Positions 35,865-46,192 of a DNA stretch of 64,000 nt are shown piece after piece. The notes beneath the pieces were generated by a model. It saw only the letters and a program-made list of their open reading frames with translations. It did not search any database and was not told the DNA's origin. The first letter of the stretch is position 1. The number at the start of each line of letters is the position of its first letter. Location: positions 1-64,000 of the forward strand of contig JAOARG010000062.1 of the NCBI GenBank assembly GCA_025210655.1, in the 5' to 3' direction. Source of the DNA: Bacillota bacterium. Its GTDB lineage: Bacteria > Bacillota > Clostridia > Peptostreptococcales > Acidaminobacteraceae. A program made the translations under genes and the position numbers.

Positions 35865-35888
35865 AAAGTGCGAAAATTTCGCACTTTG
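35865..35888 (-). terminator. Terminator of cinA
   Basis: aaagtgcga pairs with tcgcacttt just past the cinA stop, with TTTATTTTC following on the minus strand. Confidence 0.8.
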
Positions 35889-35897
35889 TAAATGTTA

Positions 35898-37124
35898 TTA
35901 CATTCTTTTTCTTATTAAATCCAAACTAGAAAATGCAGTTAATCTTCTAATTCTTTCCCTATCTCCAGTTAGATTAAGTTTCTTAACCTTAAAATCTCCA
36001 TCAACTGCGTATCCTACATATACAAGTCCTACTGGTTTTTCCTTTGATCCTCCATTGGGACCTGCTATACCTGTTACAGATATACAGATATTTGACTTCG
36101 TTTTATTATATAAACCCTCAACCATTTCTAGGGCTGTTTCTTCACTAACAGCTCCGTACTTCTTAAGGGTTTCTTCTGACACATTTAGTTCATCAGCCTT
36201 TGCAGCATTAGAATAAGTTATGTATCCTCTTTCGAAAATACTTGAAGCTCCGGATACATCAGTAATCATTTTTGCAATCAACCCCCCTGTACAGGACTCC
36301 GCTGTAGATATTGTTAGGCTTTTCTTTATCAAATTTTCAACAAACACTTTAACAAAGTCAGTCGAATCATATGAGAATACCAGTTGACCGAATCTTTTAG
36401 CCATTTCATCTTTGATAGGCTTTATTATCTCATAACCCTCATCTTCAGACTTTGCTTTTGTAGTGAGTCTAAAACTAATTACACCATTACCAGCATATAT
36501 AGCTATACTAGGGTCACTCTGCTCACTAATAAGATCCTTAACCATATCCTCCGCAGAAGATTCACCAATACCAAATAAATTTACATATTGAGAAACAATA
36601 GTATCCTGGGAATAAGAGTTTAGTATATTCTTTATTTCAGCCTGATACATTGCTTTCATTTCTCTTGGAGGTCCTGGTAGTGAAATGCATATATTATTTT
36701 CGTTTTCTAAGATAAATCCAGGTGCTGTTCCCTTATCGTTAGGGATAATTCTTGCACTTTCAGGAAAATATGCCTGTCTTACATTATTGTCTGTCATTTC
36801 CCTATCTATTTTTTTAAAAAATGCTTTTAAATCTTGAAGTACCCCTTCATTCATATGAAGAGTTTTGCCAAATGCCTTTCCTATTACTTCTTTGGTAAGA
36901 TCATCTTGAGTAGGTCCAAGTCCTCCTGTTGTTATTATAAGGTCAGTTTCTTTCATTGACTGAAGAAGTAATTCTTCAAGTCTCTTTGGATTATCCCCTA
37001 CAACTTTATGGTATAAAACATCTATTCCAAGGTCATTTAATTCCTTAGACAAATATGTACTATTAGTATTTACAGTTTTACCCATTAGAAGTTCAGTTCC
37101 TACTGCGATTATTGTTGCTTTCAT
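35898..37124 (-). CDS. cinA: CinA family protein (competence/damage-inducible; NMN deamidase domain)
   Basis: A 408-residue two-domain protein. The N-terminal MoCF-like domain (GTELLMGKTVNTNS, TTGGLGPTQDDLTKE) is followed by a C-terminal CinA domain (STAESCTGGLIAKMITDVSG, SVTGIAGPNGGS) related to nicotinamide-nucleotide amidase. Bacterial CinA is thought to recycle pyridine nucleotides and is often next to recA. ATG 37124 follows GGAG by 8 nt. It is 16 nt downstream of pgsA in the same run, but here separated from recA by about 8 kb of accessory genes. Confidence 0.95.
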   Translation of the reverse strand: MKATIIAVGTELLMGKTVNTNSTYLSKELNDLGIDVLYHKVVGDNPKRLEELLLQSMKETDLIITTGGLGPTQDDLTKEVIGKAFGKTLHMNEGVLQDLKAFFKKIDREMTDNNVRQAYFPESARIIPNDKGTAPGFILENENNICISLPGPPREMKAMYQAEIKNILNSYSQDTIVSQYVNLFGIGESSAEDMVKDLISEQSDPSIAIYAGNGVISFRLTTKAKSEDEGYEIIKPIKDEMAKRFGQLVFSYDSTDFVKVFVENLIKKSLTISTAESCTGGLIAKMITDVSGASSIFERGYITYSNAAKADELNVSEETLKKYGAVSEETALEMVEGLYNKTKSNICISVTGIAGPNGGSKEKPVGLVYVGYAVDGDFKVKKLNLTGDRERIRRLTAFSSLDLIRKRM

Positions 37125-37140
37125 CAAATCATCTCCAAAT

Positions 37141-37674
37141 CTACTTCAAAACGTGCTTGTTCTTAATAATATAATCAGTTCCTGAGATAATAGTAAGTAT
37201 TGTTGCAATCCACATAAGTATCATACCTAAATTGAAATCAAACATATTTTGATATAATGGTGATAACATAATCACAATCAATGCAATCATTTGAGAAACT
37301 GTTTTAGCTTTTCCCCACCAACTAGCTGCAATTACGATACCTTCAGCTGCTGCAACTGCTCTGAAAATACTTACAATAAATTCTCTTGATATGATTACAA
37401 TAACCATCCATGAAGGTATCATTCCAAGTTCAACTAATGATACCATGGCAGACGTAACTAAAAGTTTGTCTGCCATAGGATCTAAAAATTTTCCTAAATT
37501 GGTTACCATATCATATTTTCTTGCTATATATCCATCTAAAAAATCTGTAAGTGATGCCAATATAAATACTGTACATGCTATTATTAAGGCATTTTCCATT
37601 GATGATAAAACAAACAGCAAAAATACTGGTATTAATATTATTCTAAAAAAGGTAAGCTTATTAGCAAGATTCAT
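37141..37674 (-). CDS. pgsA: CDP-diacylglycerol-glycerol-3-phosphate 3-phosphatidyltransferase
   Basis: PgsA makes phosphatidylglycerol phosphate, the first step to PG and cardiolipin. The 177-residue membrane protein carries the CDP-alcohol phosphotransferase signature (LTDFLDGYIARKYDMVTNLG..DPMADK, about 50-75) and four to five membrane segments. The start at 37674 sits 9 nt after GGAG and overlaps the end of rimO by 14 nt, indicating coupled translation. Another ATG two codons upstream is too close to the binding site. Confidence 0.95.
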   Translation of the reverse strand: MNLANKLTFFRIILIPVFLLFVLSSMENALIIACTVFILASLTDFLDGYIARKYDMVTNLGKFLDPMADKLLVTSAMVSLVELGMIPSWMVIVIISREFIVSIFRAVAAAEGIVIAASWWGKAKTVSQMIALIVIMLSPLYQNMFDFNLGMILMWIATILTIISGTDYIIKNKHVLK

Positions 37675-39007
37675 CTTCATACACTCCAATCAAATCATAC
37701 TCCATAGTATCATTTACCTTACACTTAACTATATCTCCTATTGCAAGTTCTTCACCATTTTCACAATGAACATAAACTACTCCATCAATTTCTGGTGCAT
37801 CATATTGAGATCTACCAATATAAATGTCCTCTTCAGGAACTTTTTCTTCTATAAGTACATCTATAGTCTTTTTCATAAAGTACTCAAGATTTTTTGTAGA
37901 AATATCTTGCTGTACTTGAAGTATACGTACTTTTCTTTCTTCCATTGTTTCCTCATCAACATGGTTTGGTAGATTGTAAGCTGCTGTACCTTCTTCATTT
38001 GAGTATGTGAAAACACCTAGCTTATCAAACTTATATTCTTCAATAAACTTAATAAGATCTTCAACATCCTCTTCAGTCTCTCCTGGGAAGCCTGTAATAA
38101 GAGTTGTTCTAATTGCAATCTTATCAACTTTTGCTCTTAACTTCTCAATAAGGCTTGAAATCTGAGCCCTTGAAGTATTTCTCTTCATAAGTTTTAGAAT
38201 CTTATCTGAAGAATGTTGAATAGGAATATCAAGATACTTTACTACCTTAGTATTTCTTGCGATTTCATCAATTAATCTATCGTCTACAATATCAGGGTAA
38301 CAGTACTGAATTCTTATCCAGTGTAGACCTTCAATCTTCTCAAGTTCTTGTAGAAGCTTGTATAATCTATACTCACCGTATATATCAATACCATATCTTG
38401 TAGTATCCTGTGCAATAAGTATTAATTCCTTTACACCAGAATCTACAAGTTTTTTTGCTTCAGAAATAATATCTTCTATCTGTCTAGAACGGTATTTACC
38501 CCTTAATTTAGGAATAATACAGTAAGTACATAAGTTGTCACAGCCTTCAGAAATCTTTAAGAAAGCATAGTAATCTGGACTTTGTAATATTCTTGGTGCA
38601 TTTTCTTTTAGTATTTTATCAATATTTCCAGTAGAAACAACAAATTTTTTCTCTGAGATAATTTTATCTGTAATCTCGATAATATTCTCAAAGCTTGTAG
38701 TTCCAACAAAGGCATCTACTTCAGGTAATTCTTCTTTAAGTTCATCTGCATATCTTTCAATTAGACATCCTGATACAATAAGAATTTTACAATTTCCATT
38801 TTCCTTATAATCTATCATTTCCATAATAGTATCTAAAGATTCTTTTTTTGCACTTTCAATAAATCCACAAGTATTAACGATAATAATATCACCGTAAAAT
38901 GGATCTTTCGTAATTTCATAATCATTTTCTGAATACAGACCTAGCATAGTTTCTGAATCAACTTGATTCTTTGGACATCCTAGGGTTTCAATATAAACTT
39001 TATACAT
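37661..39007 (-). CDS. rimO: Ribosomal protein S12 methylthiotransferase
   Basis: RimO adds a methylthio group to an Asp of ribosomal protein S12. The 448-residue protein has the N-terminal UPF0004 domain (ETLGCPKNQVDSE, NTCGFIESAK, SGCL) with three cluster Cys, the radical SAM motif CDNLCTYCIIP, and a C-terminal TRAM domain. LGCPKNQVD is typical of RimO rather than MiaB. ATG 39007 is chosen from spacing to AAAGGA. It sits directly before pgsA, as in many Firmicutes. Confidence 0.95.
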   Translation of the reverse strand: MYKVYIETLGCPKNQVDSETMLGLYSENDYEITKDPFYGDIIIVNTCGFIESAKKESLDTIMEMIDYKENGNCKILIVSGCLIERYADELKEELPEVDAFVGTTSFENIIEITDKIISEKKFVVSTGNIDKILKENAPRILQSPDYYAFLKISEGCDNLCTYCIIPKLRGKYRSRQIEDIISEAKKLVDSGVKELILIAQDTTRYGIDIYGEYRLYKLLQELEKIEGLHWIRIQYCYPDIVDDRLIDEIARNTKVVKYLDIPIQHSSDKILKLMKRNTSRAQISSLIEKLRAKVDKIAIRTTLITGFPGETEEDVEDLIKFIEEYKFDKLGVFTYSNEEGTAAYNLPNHVDEETMEERKVRILQVQQDISTKNLEYFMKKTIDVLIEEKVPEEDIYIGRSQYDAPEIDGVVYVHCENGEELAIGDIVKCKVNDTMEYDLIGVYEDESC

Positions 39008-39025
39008 AGTCATTTCCTTTCAAAT

Positions 39026-40081
39026 CTAGTAATTGTTTTTTATTTTGTCATTAAGAATATCAATTATTCTTTCTACACACTCGTTAATATCTTCATAAGT
39101 AACTGTTTCAAGATACTCATACTTCTTTATTGATTTAATATAAAGTGGATCGTAATAATAAACCATAAGGTCTCTGATTACTTCTTCATACTCTTTAGCA
39201 TCAATCAACTTCAACATCTTTTCAACACCTTCATTTCCAAGACGTTTTTTTAGAAGTTTTATAGGATCTTTAAGCTCCTCACTTGGGACATTACTTGATA
39301 GATAATCACCATAGATATTCTTTACCCTGATATCAACTGAAGTATCAACCAGAATATGTATTTCAGAAATAACTTTATTATATACTCCATTTGGAAGAGT
39401 AACTTTACCAATTCTTCTTGATTCACTCTCTACAAAAATGAATTTATGTTGGCTATCTACAAGATCCCTAAAAATTTTGTTTTCAAACTGTTTTTGTGTT
39501 GGCTGTGCATCTCTGAAAACTATATTACCAAATACAGAACCTGCATTGTTGGCACATCTTTCAAGATTTAGTACTCCATAACCCTTATCTTCTAAACTAT
39601 TAAGGATATTAGTCTTACCAACACCGGTATGTCCATGAAGCACTACAAACTTAAACTTATCTAGGGAATTTTCCAGATAATCAACTACTAAATTTCTATA
39701 TTCCTTATATCCACCATCTAACTGAAATACGTTAAGGTATCCCATGGATCTTAAGAATGTTACTAAAACACCACTTCGCATGCCTCCTCTTTGGCAATAA
39801 AGAATAATCTTAGCGTCCCCATGCTTTTCCATAAGGGCCTTAATTTTCTTATTGATATGAGGAATCTTTTTGGATCCATACTCAACAGCTATATCTTTGG
39901 CTTGTTCACTACAAACTTGCTTGTAAATTGTACCTACTTCAGCCCTTTCCTCATCACTTAAAATGGGGAATGTGTGAGCCCCTGGAATATGGGACTCATT
40001 GTATTCCTTCTCAGTTCTTACATCAATCAGAATGACCTTTTCTTTAAAATCAATGTCAAAATACTTAATTTTTTGTTCCAA
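39026..40081 (-). CDS. mnmH: tRNA 2-selenouridine synthase
   Basis: MnmH (SelU/YbbB) replaces sulfur with selenium in wobble 2-thiouridine of tRNA, using selenophosphate. The N-terminal rhodanese domain has the reactive Cys in YCQRGGMRSG, and a P-loop domain follows with GHTGVGKTNIL. The length (about 351) matches the family. I favour a TTG start at 40081, 6 nt after GAGGTG; the GTG at 40090 overlaps that site. It lies between ftsK and rimO. selD is not in the window but would be expected elsewhere. Confidence 0.94.
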   Translation of the reverse strand: MEQKIKYFDIDFKEKVILIDVRTEKEYNESHIPGAHTFPILSDEERAEVGTIYKQVCSEQAKDIAVEYGSKKIPHINKKIKALMEKHGDAKIILYCQRGGMRSGVLVTFLRSMGYLNVFQLDGGYKEYRNLVVDYLENSLDKFKFVVLHGHTGVGKTNILNSLEDKGYGVLNLERCANNAGSVFGNIVFRDAQPTQKQFENKIFRDLVDSQHKFIFVESESRRIGKVTLPNGVYNKVISEIHILVDTSVDIRVKNIYGDYLSSNVPSEELKDPIKLLKKRLGNEGVEKMLKLIDAKEYEEVIRDLMVYYYDPLYIKSIKKYEYLETVTYEDINECVERIIDILNDKIKNNY

Positions 40082-40104
40082 AATTTGCACCTCATACTCT
40101 CTGC

Positions 40105-42657
40105 TTAATCTAACTCTTCAGGAGAAACTAAAACATCCCTAGGCTTACTTCCTTGAGGCGGTCCTACTATACCTCTCTCCTCCATGGAATCAATAAGTCT
40201 AGCTGCTCTATTATATCCTATTCTAAACTTTCTTTGGAGCATGGAAATTGAAGCTGTACTTGAAAGTACAACAAACTCTATTGCACTTTGAAGATGTTCA
40301 TCTTCCTCTCCACTTGTTTCTATTGTCTCTATCTTTTTAACTATTTCTGTATCATTAACAGATGTTTCAATATTTTGAGCCTTTATATATTCTACAATAG
40401 ACTCAACCTCTTCATCTGATATAAATGCACCTTGTACCCTGAAAGGTTTTGATTCCCCTACAGGATAGTATAACATATCTCCCTTTCCAAGCAACTTTTC
40501 TGCACCACCAATATCAATAATTGTTCTTGAATCGGTTTGTGAAGATACTGAGAAAGCAATTCTAGATGGTATATTAGCTTTAATAATACCTGTGATTACA
40601 TCTACAGATGGTCTTTGGGTTGCAACTATAAGATGGATTCCAGCCGCCCTGGCCATTTGAGCTAGACGACAGATTGAATCCTCAATCTGATTTGGAGCAA
40701 CCATCATAAGGTCTGCAAGCTCATCAATTATTACAACAACCCTTGGAAGAACCTTATCTTCTTCCTTTGCAAACTTTTTATTATAACCATTAATATCCCT
40801 AACTGAACTATCAGCAAACAGTTTATATCTGTCCTGCATCTCTGATACAGCCCAACCAAGTGCTCCAGCAGCTTTTTTAGGATCTGTTACAACAGGGAGT
40901 ATTAGATGTGGTATTCCATTATAATTGTTTAACTCAACTACCTTTGGATCAATCATTAAAAACTTTACTTCATTTGGTTTGGCATTACATAAGATACTGG
41001 CAATAATAGTATTTACACATACAGATTTTCCAGAACCTGTTGCTCCAGCAATAAGAAGATGGGGCATCTTATCAAGCTTTGAAATAATCGGTGTACCTGC
41101 AATATCTTTACCAAGTCCGAAAGAAAGTTTGTTTTTTCCGTAATCGCCTTTCGATATTTCTAGCACATCCCTCAATGTAACAATACTTATTTCATCATTA
41201 GGTATTTCTATACCTACAGCAGCCTTTCCAGGTATAGGAGCAACAATTCTAATATTTCTTGCTTCTAAATTAAGGGCAATATCATCATTAAGTGATACTA
41301 TCTTGCTTACCTTTACTCCTGGTGCTGGTTGAATTTCAAATCTTGTTATTGTAGGCCCTACTGTAACTTGATTTACCTTGGCATCTACACCAAAGTTATC
41401 AAGAGTATTTTCTAGTACTAGTGCTTTCTTTCTAATTTTTTCTTTGTCACTGTTACCTTTAAATGTTCCTTCTGCAAGCATATCAAGAGATGGAATCACA
41501 TAGGATGATACTGGATTTTTAGGTCCCTGGCTAGGCTTTTCCTCTTTTGGCTCTTCAACTATTTCCTCCGGCTCAGGGATTTCAACTTCCTCTGGCTGAG
41601 CATTAATATCATAAGTGACTATGTCTATTGATTCAAGTTCTTCCTTTGAAATAGTCTCATTAGTTTCAACTATATCCTCAGATACTATTTCATCTTCCAC
41701 GATCTCTACTTGATCAGCTATCTCTTCAGAATTGTTTTCTATCTCTTCATTATTTGTTGATGCTAAAGGTTCAGGCATATCAATAATAATATCTTCAATA
41801 ACCTCACCAGTTTCAGTATCAACCTTAACATTTGGTTGTATTTCTATTATTTTACTTGTTTCTTCTACAGGCTGGGCTATAACTTCTTCTTTTTTATCCT
41901 CTTCGCTGTAAGATTCATAATCAAACATTTTAATGTCATTTTTCTTCTTAACTGGTGTACGTTCAATTTTATCAAGTATCTTAAGATTTTCTTTCACTAC
42001 TTTTTGCTTTTCTTTTTCAATTTTTCTTTTTTCATTTTTTTCTTTCAATGAAGTTTTAGACTTATTAAATGAACTCTTGAAAAACTCTATAAATGAAAAA
42101 TTAGTAGTCAATAATACTATTGCAACTACAGTTACAAATAAAAGAATGTAAGTCCCTGGTACATCAATAAGCTTCAGTATAATAAAGCCTACCATATTAC
42201 CTACTGTTCCAAGTCCTATCCCTTCTGTTCCCTTCACATAAGAATCAACAATATTTGAAGGTGTAAAAGGATTGTTAGGCAAAAAGCTATTATTAATTAT
42301 TACAAATATTAAAAAGACTGCAAAAAAACCAAGTGAAGCTACTAGAATATACTTAAATCTATACTTAGCTAAGTTATTATTAAGCATTAGGAATCCAACC
42401 ATTAGTACAATATATGGAATCAAAAATCCTGTAGTAGAAAAGGTTCCAAGATATACATTCTTAAGGTAGTCTCCAATTATACCAACTTTACTTGTATGTA
42501 GACTGATTACAGATAATACTGTAAAAGCAAGTAGTCCTATAAGCTTTAGCTCATAGTATTCTGTTTTTTTAGGGCTCTTATTTACTTTTTTTTCAGCTTC
42601 TTTGCTTTTGCTATTTGTCTTTTTAGGTCTTCCTCTTTTTGGTTTATTATTTGCCAT
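40105..42657 (-). CDS. ftsK: FtsK/SpoIIIE family DNA translocase
   Basis: An 850-residue septal DNA pump that clears or transports chromosomes during division or sporulation. The N-terminus is basic (PKRGRPKKT) and precedes four membrane segments (about 30-185). A charged, acidic linker (about 195-400) follows, then the RecA-like motor with Walker [12 protein letters not shown] and Walker [13 protein letters not shown], and the winged-helix gamma domain ([20 protein letters not shown]). ATG 42657 follows GAGGTG. It could be the vegetative or the sporulation translocase; the sequence alone does not decide. Confidence 0.95.
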   Translation of the reverse strand: MANNKPKRGRPKKTNSKSKEAEKKVNKSPKKTEYYELKLIGLLAFTVLSVISLHTSKVGIIGDYLKNVYLGTFSTTGFLIPYIVLMVGFLMLNNNLAKYRFKYILVASLGFFAVFLIFVIINNSFLPNNPFTPSNIVDSYVKGTEGIGLGTVGNMVGFIILKLIDVPGTYILLFVTVVAIVLLTTNFSFIEFFKSSFNKSKTSLKEKNEKRKIEKEKQKVVKENLKILDKIERTPVKKKNDIKMFDYESYSEEDKKEEVIAQPVEETSKIIEIQPNVKVDTETGEVIEDIIIDMPEPLASTNNEEIENNSEEIADQVEIVEDEIVSEDIVETNETISKEELESIDIVTYDINAQPEEVEIPEPEEIVEEPKEEKPSQGPKNPVSSYVIPSLDMLAEGTFKGNSDKEKIRKKALVLENTLDNFGVDAKVNQVTVGPTITRFEIQPAPGVKVSKIVSLNDDIALNLEARNIRIVAPIPGKAAVGIEIPNDEISIVTLRDVLEISKGDYGKNKLSFGLGKDIAGTPIISKLDKMPHLLIAGATGSGKSVCVNTIIASILCNAKPNEVKFLMIDPKVVELNNYNGIPHLILPVVTDPKKAAGALGWAVSEMQDRYKLFADSSVRDINGYNKKFAKEEDKVLPRVVVIIDELADLMMVAPNQIEDSICRLAQMARAAGIHLIVATQRPSVDVITGIIKANIPSRIAFSVSSQTDSRTIIDIGGAEKLLGKGDMLYYPVGESKPFRVQGAFISDEEVESIVEYIKAQNIETSVNDTEIVKKIETIETSGEEDEHLQSAIEFVVLSSTASISMLQRKFRIGYNRAARLIDSMEERGIVGPPQGSKPRDVLVSPEELD

Positions 42658-42764
42658 GATTACACCTCGATATTTATAGTATAAAGAATAATCCACACGT
42701 TTAGTTTCCGTAACTTTATTACGTAAACCAAACATGTGTACTTGTATTCATTATATCATATTTG

Positions 42765-43985
42765 TTAAGACTGGGCCAAATTAAATTCCTTGTGTAATGA
42801 CTTGATTGCCTTGATTCCATCATCTTCTTTAACAAGACATGCAATCATATTATAAGAGTCTGAAGTCTGAAGTATTTTTACCCCATCTTTAGCTAATGTT
42901 ATTGCAATTTTACTCATTACACCTGGTACTCCATGAATTTGGTGGCCTATTAGTGTTATTTTAGAACAATTACTTAATATATCATATTGTAAAGCAAGTT
43001 CATCACATAATTTTTTCAACTTACTTATATCTTCATCTTTTATAGTAAATATCTTCTTACTCTCAAAAAAGTTTATCATATCAATGGATATCTCTCTTTT
43101 CCTAAGTCCATCAAGAAATTCTAGCTCTTTGTCTAGATCTTCATTAAAAAATATTTCCCATTTACTAATACCGTCTATCTTGGTAATAGCGTTAAATAGT
43201 CTGTCACTTTCTCTTCCAATAATTTCATAACACTTGTTCTCATTGCATATAAGTGTACCTTCACCTTCATATTTGAAAGTATTTTTAATTCTTAAAGCTC
43301 TACCACTTCTTTTAGCAATTTCAACTGCTTTATGGGCAACTACCTTTGCACCATTTTTTGATAACTGATAAATTTCATCATAACTAATAGCATCTATTAG
43401 TTTAGCATCTTCAATCACCCTTGGATCTGCAGTCATTACCCCATCAACATCTGTATAAATTTCTATTTCATCTGCTTTTAGGGCTTCACCAAGTAGTGCA
43501 GCAGTAGTATCAGAACCGCCTCTCCCAAGGGTTGTTACATTATACTTTTCATCATAGCCCTGAAAACCTGCAACTACAACTATATAATCATCTTCTAAAT
43601 ATTCCATAAGTCTATTTGTATCTACAGTAAGTACATCTGCATTTCCAAAATTGCTATCTGTCAAAATACCAGCTTGCAGTCCTGTAAAAGCAACTGCTTT
43701 ACATCCTGCTGAATTCAACATGCTTGATATATAAGTAGTTGTAATTATTTCACCACAAGCCATCAACATATCAAGATCTCTGTTTGATGCATCTAGATTT
43801 TCCTTATTTATTATAGATAAAAGGGAGTCAGTAGCATATGGATCACCTTTTCTACCCATAGCAGATACTACTATAACCGGTTTTTTACCTTTGTTTTTTA
43901 AATCTATAGCTCTTCTTATGATAAATTCTCTGCCTTTTTCATCATTTACAGATGTTCCACCATATTTTTGAACGATTATTTCCAT
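42765..43985 (-). CDS. Aspartate kinase
   Basis: Aspartokinase phosphorylates aspartate at the head of the lysine, threonine, methionine and diaminopimelate pathway. The 406-residue protein has QKYGGTSVND at the N-terminus, TLGRGGSDTTAALLG and YTDVDGVMTADPR in the kinase domain, and two C-terminal ACT domains (about 265-400) for allosteric control. ATG 43985 is preceded by GGAGG; five upstream codons include that site. It is 40 nt after dut. The position beside dut and ftsK parallels dapG of Bacillus, but I do not assign an isozyme. Confidence 0.95.
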   Translation of the reverse strand: MEIIVQKYGGTSVNDEKGREFIIRRAIDLKNKGKKPVIVVSAMGRKGDPYATDSLLSIINKENLDASNRDLDMLMACGEIITTTYISSMLNSAGCKAVAFTGLQAGILTDSNFGNADVLTVDTNRLMEYLEDDYIVVVAGFQGYDEKYNVTTLGRGGSDTTAALLGEALKADEIEIYTDVDGVMTADPRVIEDAKLIDAISYDEIYQLSKNGAKVVAHKAVEIAKRSGRALRIKNTFKYEGEGTLICNENKCYEIIGRESDRLFNAITKIDGISKWEIFFNEDLDKELEFLDGLRKREISIDMINFFESKKIFTIKDEDISKLKKLCDELALQYDILSNCSKITLIGHQIHGVPGVMSKIAITLAKDGVKILQTSDSYNMIACLVKEDDGIKAIKSLHKEFNLAQS

Positions 43986-44025
43986 AATAGCCTCCGACAT
44001 TCAATATTGAAAGGTTAGTAATATA

Positions 44026-44460
44026 TTATTTTCCAGTTGAACCGAATCCCCCAACACCCCTGTTAGTTTCATCAATTTCTTCAACTTCAATTACATCAGC
44101 TGTCTCATATTTAGCGATAACCATCTGGGCAACTCTTTCTCCTGGTGCAATCTTATAAGTTTCATTACTTATATTAACTAAAGGTATTTTTATTTCACCT
44201 CTATAGTCGCTGTCTATTGTTCCAACAGCATTTATCATAGTAATACCATGCTTTATTGATAATCCGCTTCTAGCTCTTATCTGAGCTTCATAGCCATTAG
44301 GAAGCTCCATAAAAAGACCAGTTGGAATTAGTTTTCTCTCAAGTGGTTTTAACTCTATCTCCTCACTAATATTTGCTCTTAAATCCATACCAGCAGATCC
44401 TGCTGTTTCATACTTGGGTAATGGGTTAGCCGACTTATTTATCATTTTTACCTTAATCAT
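44026..44460 (-). CDS. dut: dUTP diphosphatase
   Basis: Dut hydrolyses dUTP to dUMP, keeping uracil out of DNA. The 144-residue trimeric-type enzyme shows all five motifs: [41 protein letters not shown] and the C-terminal [14 protein letters not shown] follows GGAGG at 7 nt. It overlaps the end of the M16 peptidase gene by 8 nt. Confidence 0.97.
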   Translation of the reverse strand: MIKVKMINKSANPLPKYETAGSAGMDLRANISEEIELKPLERKLIPTGLFMELPNGYEAQIRARSGLSIKHGITMINAVGTIDSDYRGEIKIPLVNISNETYKIAPGERVAQMVIAKYETADVIEVEEIDETNRGVGGFGSTGK

Positions 44461-45724
44461 TAATTATCCTCCACAAATCCTGTGCTTCATCATCTGTCAC
44501 ATTTCCTACTATAGACATATTCATCATGTCCTTATTAAATACCTGTTTTATTACGTCCTTAACGTCATCAATTTTCACATTGTCAATTAAGGTCAAAATT
44601 TCTTCTTCAGTCTTTATATAATCAGAAACAAGAAGTGCTTTACCCATCATTTCCATAAAACTTAGTGGTGATTCTAACTCAAGTATATAACTTCCTTTTA
44701 TTTGTTCCTTGAGTCTCTTTATAGAATCATCATCAATGTATTCATTCTTTAATTTTTCGATTTCTTCCATAACTAACGAAAGTACTTTTCCTGCATTCTC
44801 TTGTTTTATTGAAAAGTATATGTTAAAAATCCCAGCTTCTTTATACTGTGTAGTAAAAGAATATATTCCATATGCTAGACCATGTTTTTCCCTGATATTC
44901 TGGAATAACTTAGAACTCGCCGAACTACCTAAATAATTATCTACAATTACTAAGGGATATAGTCTCTTGTCTTGATATTTAAAACCTTTAAAAGCTATTG
45001 ATATATGAAGCTGTTCTGTATCTTTATATATACTCTTACATCCTGATGCAAATTCAGGCTCGTCTTCAATCATATTTGATTCACTTGATTTAAGTAATCT
45101 ATATGTATTGAAGTACTGATTAAGAAGTCTTTTTACATCTTCTACTTTAAAATTTCCAGCTATAGAAATTACTATATTATCGCTCTTGTAATTATCATTA
45201 AAATACTTAATAACTTTTTCCCTATTAAACTCTTCTATTGTGGATTTTTTACCTAAGATAGGGTTTCCATAGTGATTTTCTCCATATGTGAGTTCCGCTG
45301 AAAGATCATAACATACCTCTTCAGGATTATCATCATACATATCTATTTCATCATAAATAACAAGCTTTTCTTTTTCTATTTCCTCTTCAAGGAAAAGTGG
45401 GTTTAATATCATATCTGATATTACATCCATTGCTATATCAAGATGTGTATCCAAGACTTTAGCATAATAACATGTGCACTCTTTAGAAGTAAATGCATTT
45501 AATTCTCCACCAATATTCTCAATAGATGTTACAATCTCTTTAGCACTTCTATTACTAGTGCCTTTAAAAAGCATATGTTCTATAAGATGGGAAATACCTC
45601 CGTATTCCTTATCTTCATTAGCCGAACCAGCATCTATCCATACTCCAAAAGACACCGATCTTAGCTCATTCATTTTCTTAAGAGCTACTCTTATTCCATT
45701 ATCAAGTTTAAATACCTGATACAT
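44453..45724 (-). CDS. M16 family zinc peptidase
   Basis: A 423-residue insulinase-family (pitrilysin-type) peptidase, the YmxG/MPP-like single-unit form common next to dut or dapG in Firmicutes. The inverted zinc motif HxxEH is present ([11 protein letters not shown], about 46-56) with the downstream Glu region ([13 protein letters not shown]). The second half is the inactive C-terminal domain. It is probably cytosolic. The ATG immediately follows the stop codon of the upstream unknown gene (TAAATG), so translation is coupled. Confidence 0.93.
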   Translation of the reverse strand: MYQVFKLDNGIRVALKKMNELRSVSFGVWIDAGSANEDKEYGGISHLIEHMLFKGTSNRSAKEIVTSIENIGGELNAFTSKECTCYYAKVLDTHLDIAMDVISDMILNPLFLEEEIEKEKLVIYDEIDMYDDNPEEVCYDLSAELTYGENHYGNPILGKKSTIEEFNREKVIKYFNDNYKSDNIVISIAGNFKVEDVKRLLNQYFNTYRLLKSSESNMIEDEPEFASGCKSIYKDTEQLHISIAFKGFKYQDKRLYPLVIVDNYLGSSASSKLFQNIREKHGLAYGIYSFTTQYKEAGIFNIYFSIKQENAGKVLSLVMEEIEKLKNEYIDDDSIKRLKEQIKGSYILELESPLSFMEMMGKALLVSDYIKTEEEILTLIDNVKIDDVKDVIKQVFNKDMMNMSIVGNVTDDEAQDLWRIIND

Positions 45725-46177
45725 TTAATCCCTCATTCCCTTTATCTCATTTAGAAGTTTTTCCTCTACCTTGTTATTAGCTAATACTTCTATTACTTCA
45801 CTAAGAACTTCACCTTTAATTTTCTTTCTCATAGTCTCGTAAACATTATCAAATACTATGAAATCGTCAATTAATTCTCCACTAAAATTATATAGGGTTC
45901 TATATTCAGCAATTTTATTATCTTCACTTAACATAGTGCAGTTAACTTCAATAAATTCATTCTCTAGATCTTCTTTCTCATCAGTTAGATTCCAGTCTTT
46001 GATTTTTACTGAAATACTATCTATTGAAATAGAAACATTTTCTTTTTCGATACCTTTTGTGCCTTCACCTTCAAAAGCTAAGTCTTCATTATTTTCTATA
46101 GATAAGGAAAAATCTTCACGTATTTTCTCTCCTATTTTGTTATCTACTACCCACTTTTTTAATTCTCTAGTATTCAT
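45725..46177 (-). CDS. Hypothetical protein, 150 residues, family not recognised
   Basis: A small acidic soluble protein with no membrane segment or signal peptide. It has a helical N-terminus (TRELKKWVVDNKIGEKI), a beta-rich middle (ENVSISIDSISVKI) and a helical, Glu/Lys-rich C-terminus. ATG follows AGGAGG. Its stop touches the start of the M16 peptidase gene, and it follows a PP2C phosphatase gene by 15 nt, so all three are probably one transcript leading into dut. No function is suggested by sequence. Confidence 0.8.
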   Translation of the reverse strand: MNTRELKKWVVDNKIGEKIREDFSLSIENNEDLAFEGEGTKGIEKENVSISIDSISVKIKDWNLTDEKEDLENEFIEVNCTMLSEDNKIAEYRTLYNFSGELIDDFIVFDNVYETMRKKIKGEVLSEVIEVLANNKVEEKLLNEIKGMRD

Positions 46178-46192
46178 TGAAATCCTCCTGAT

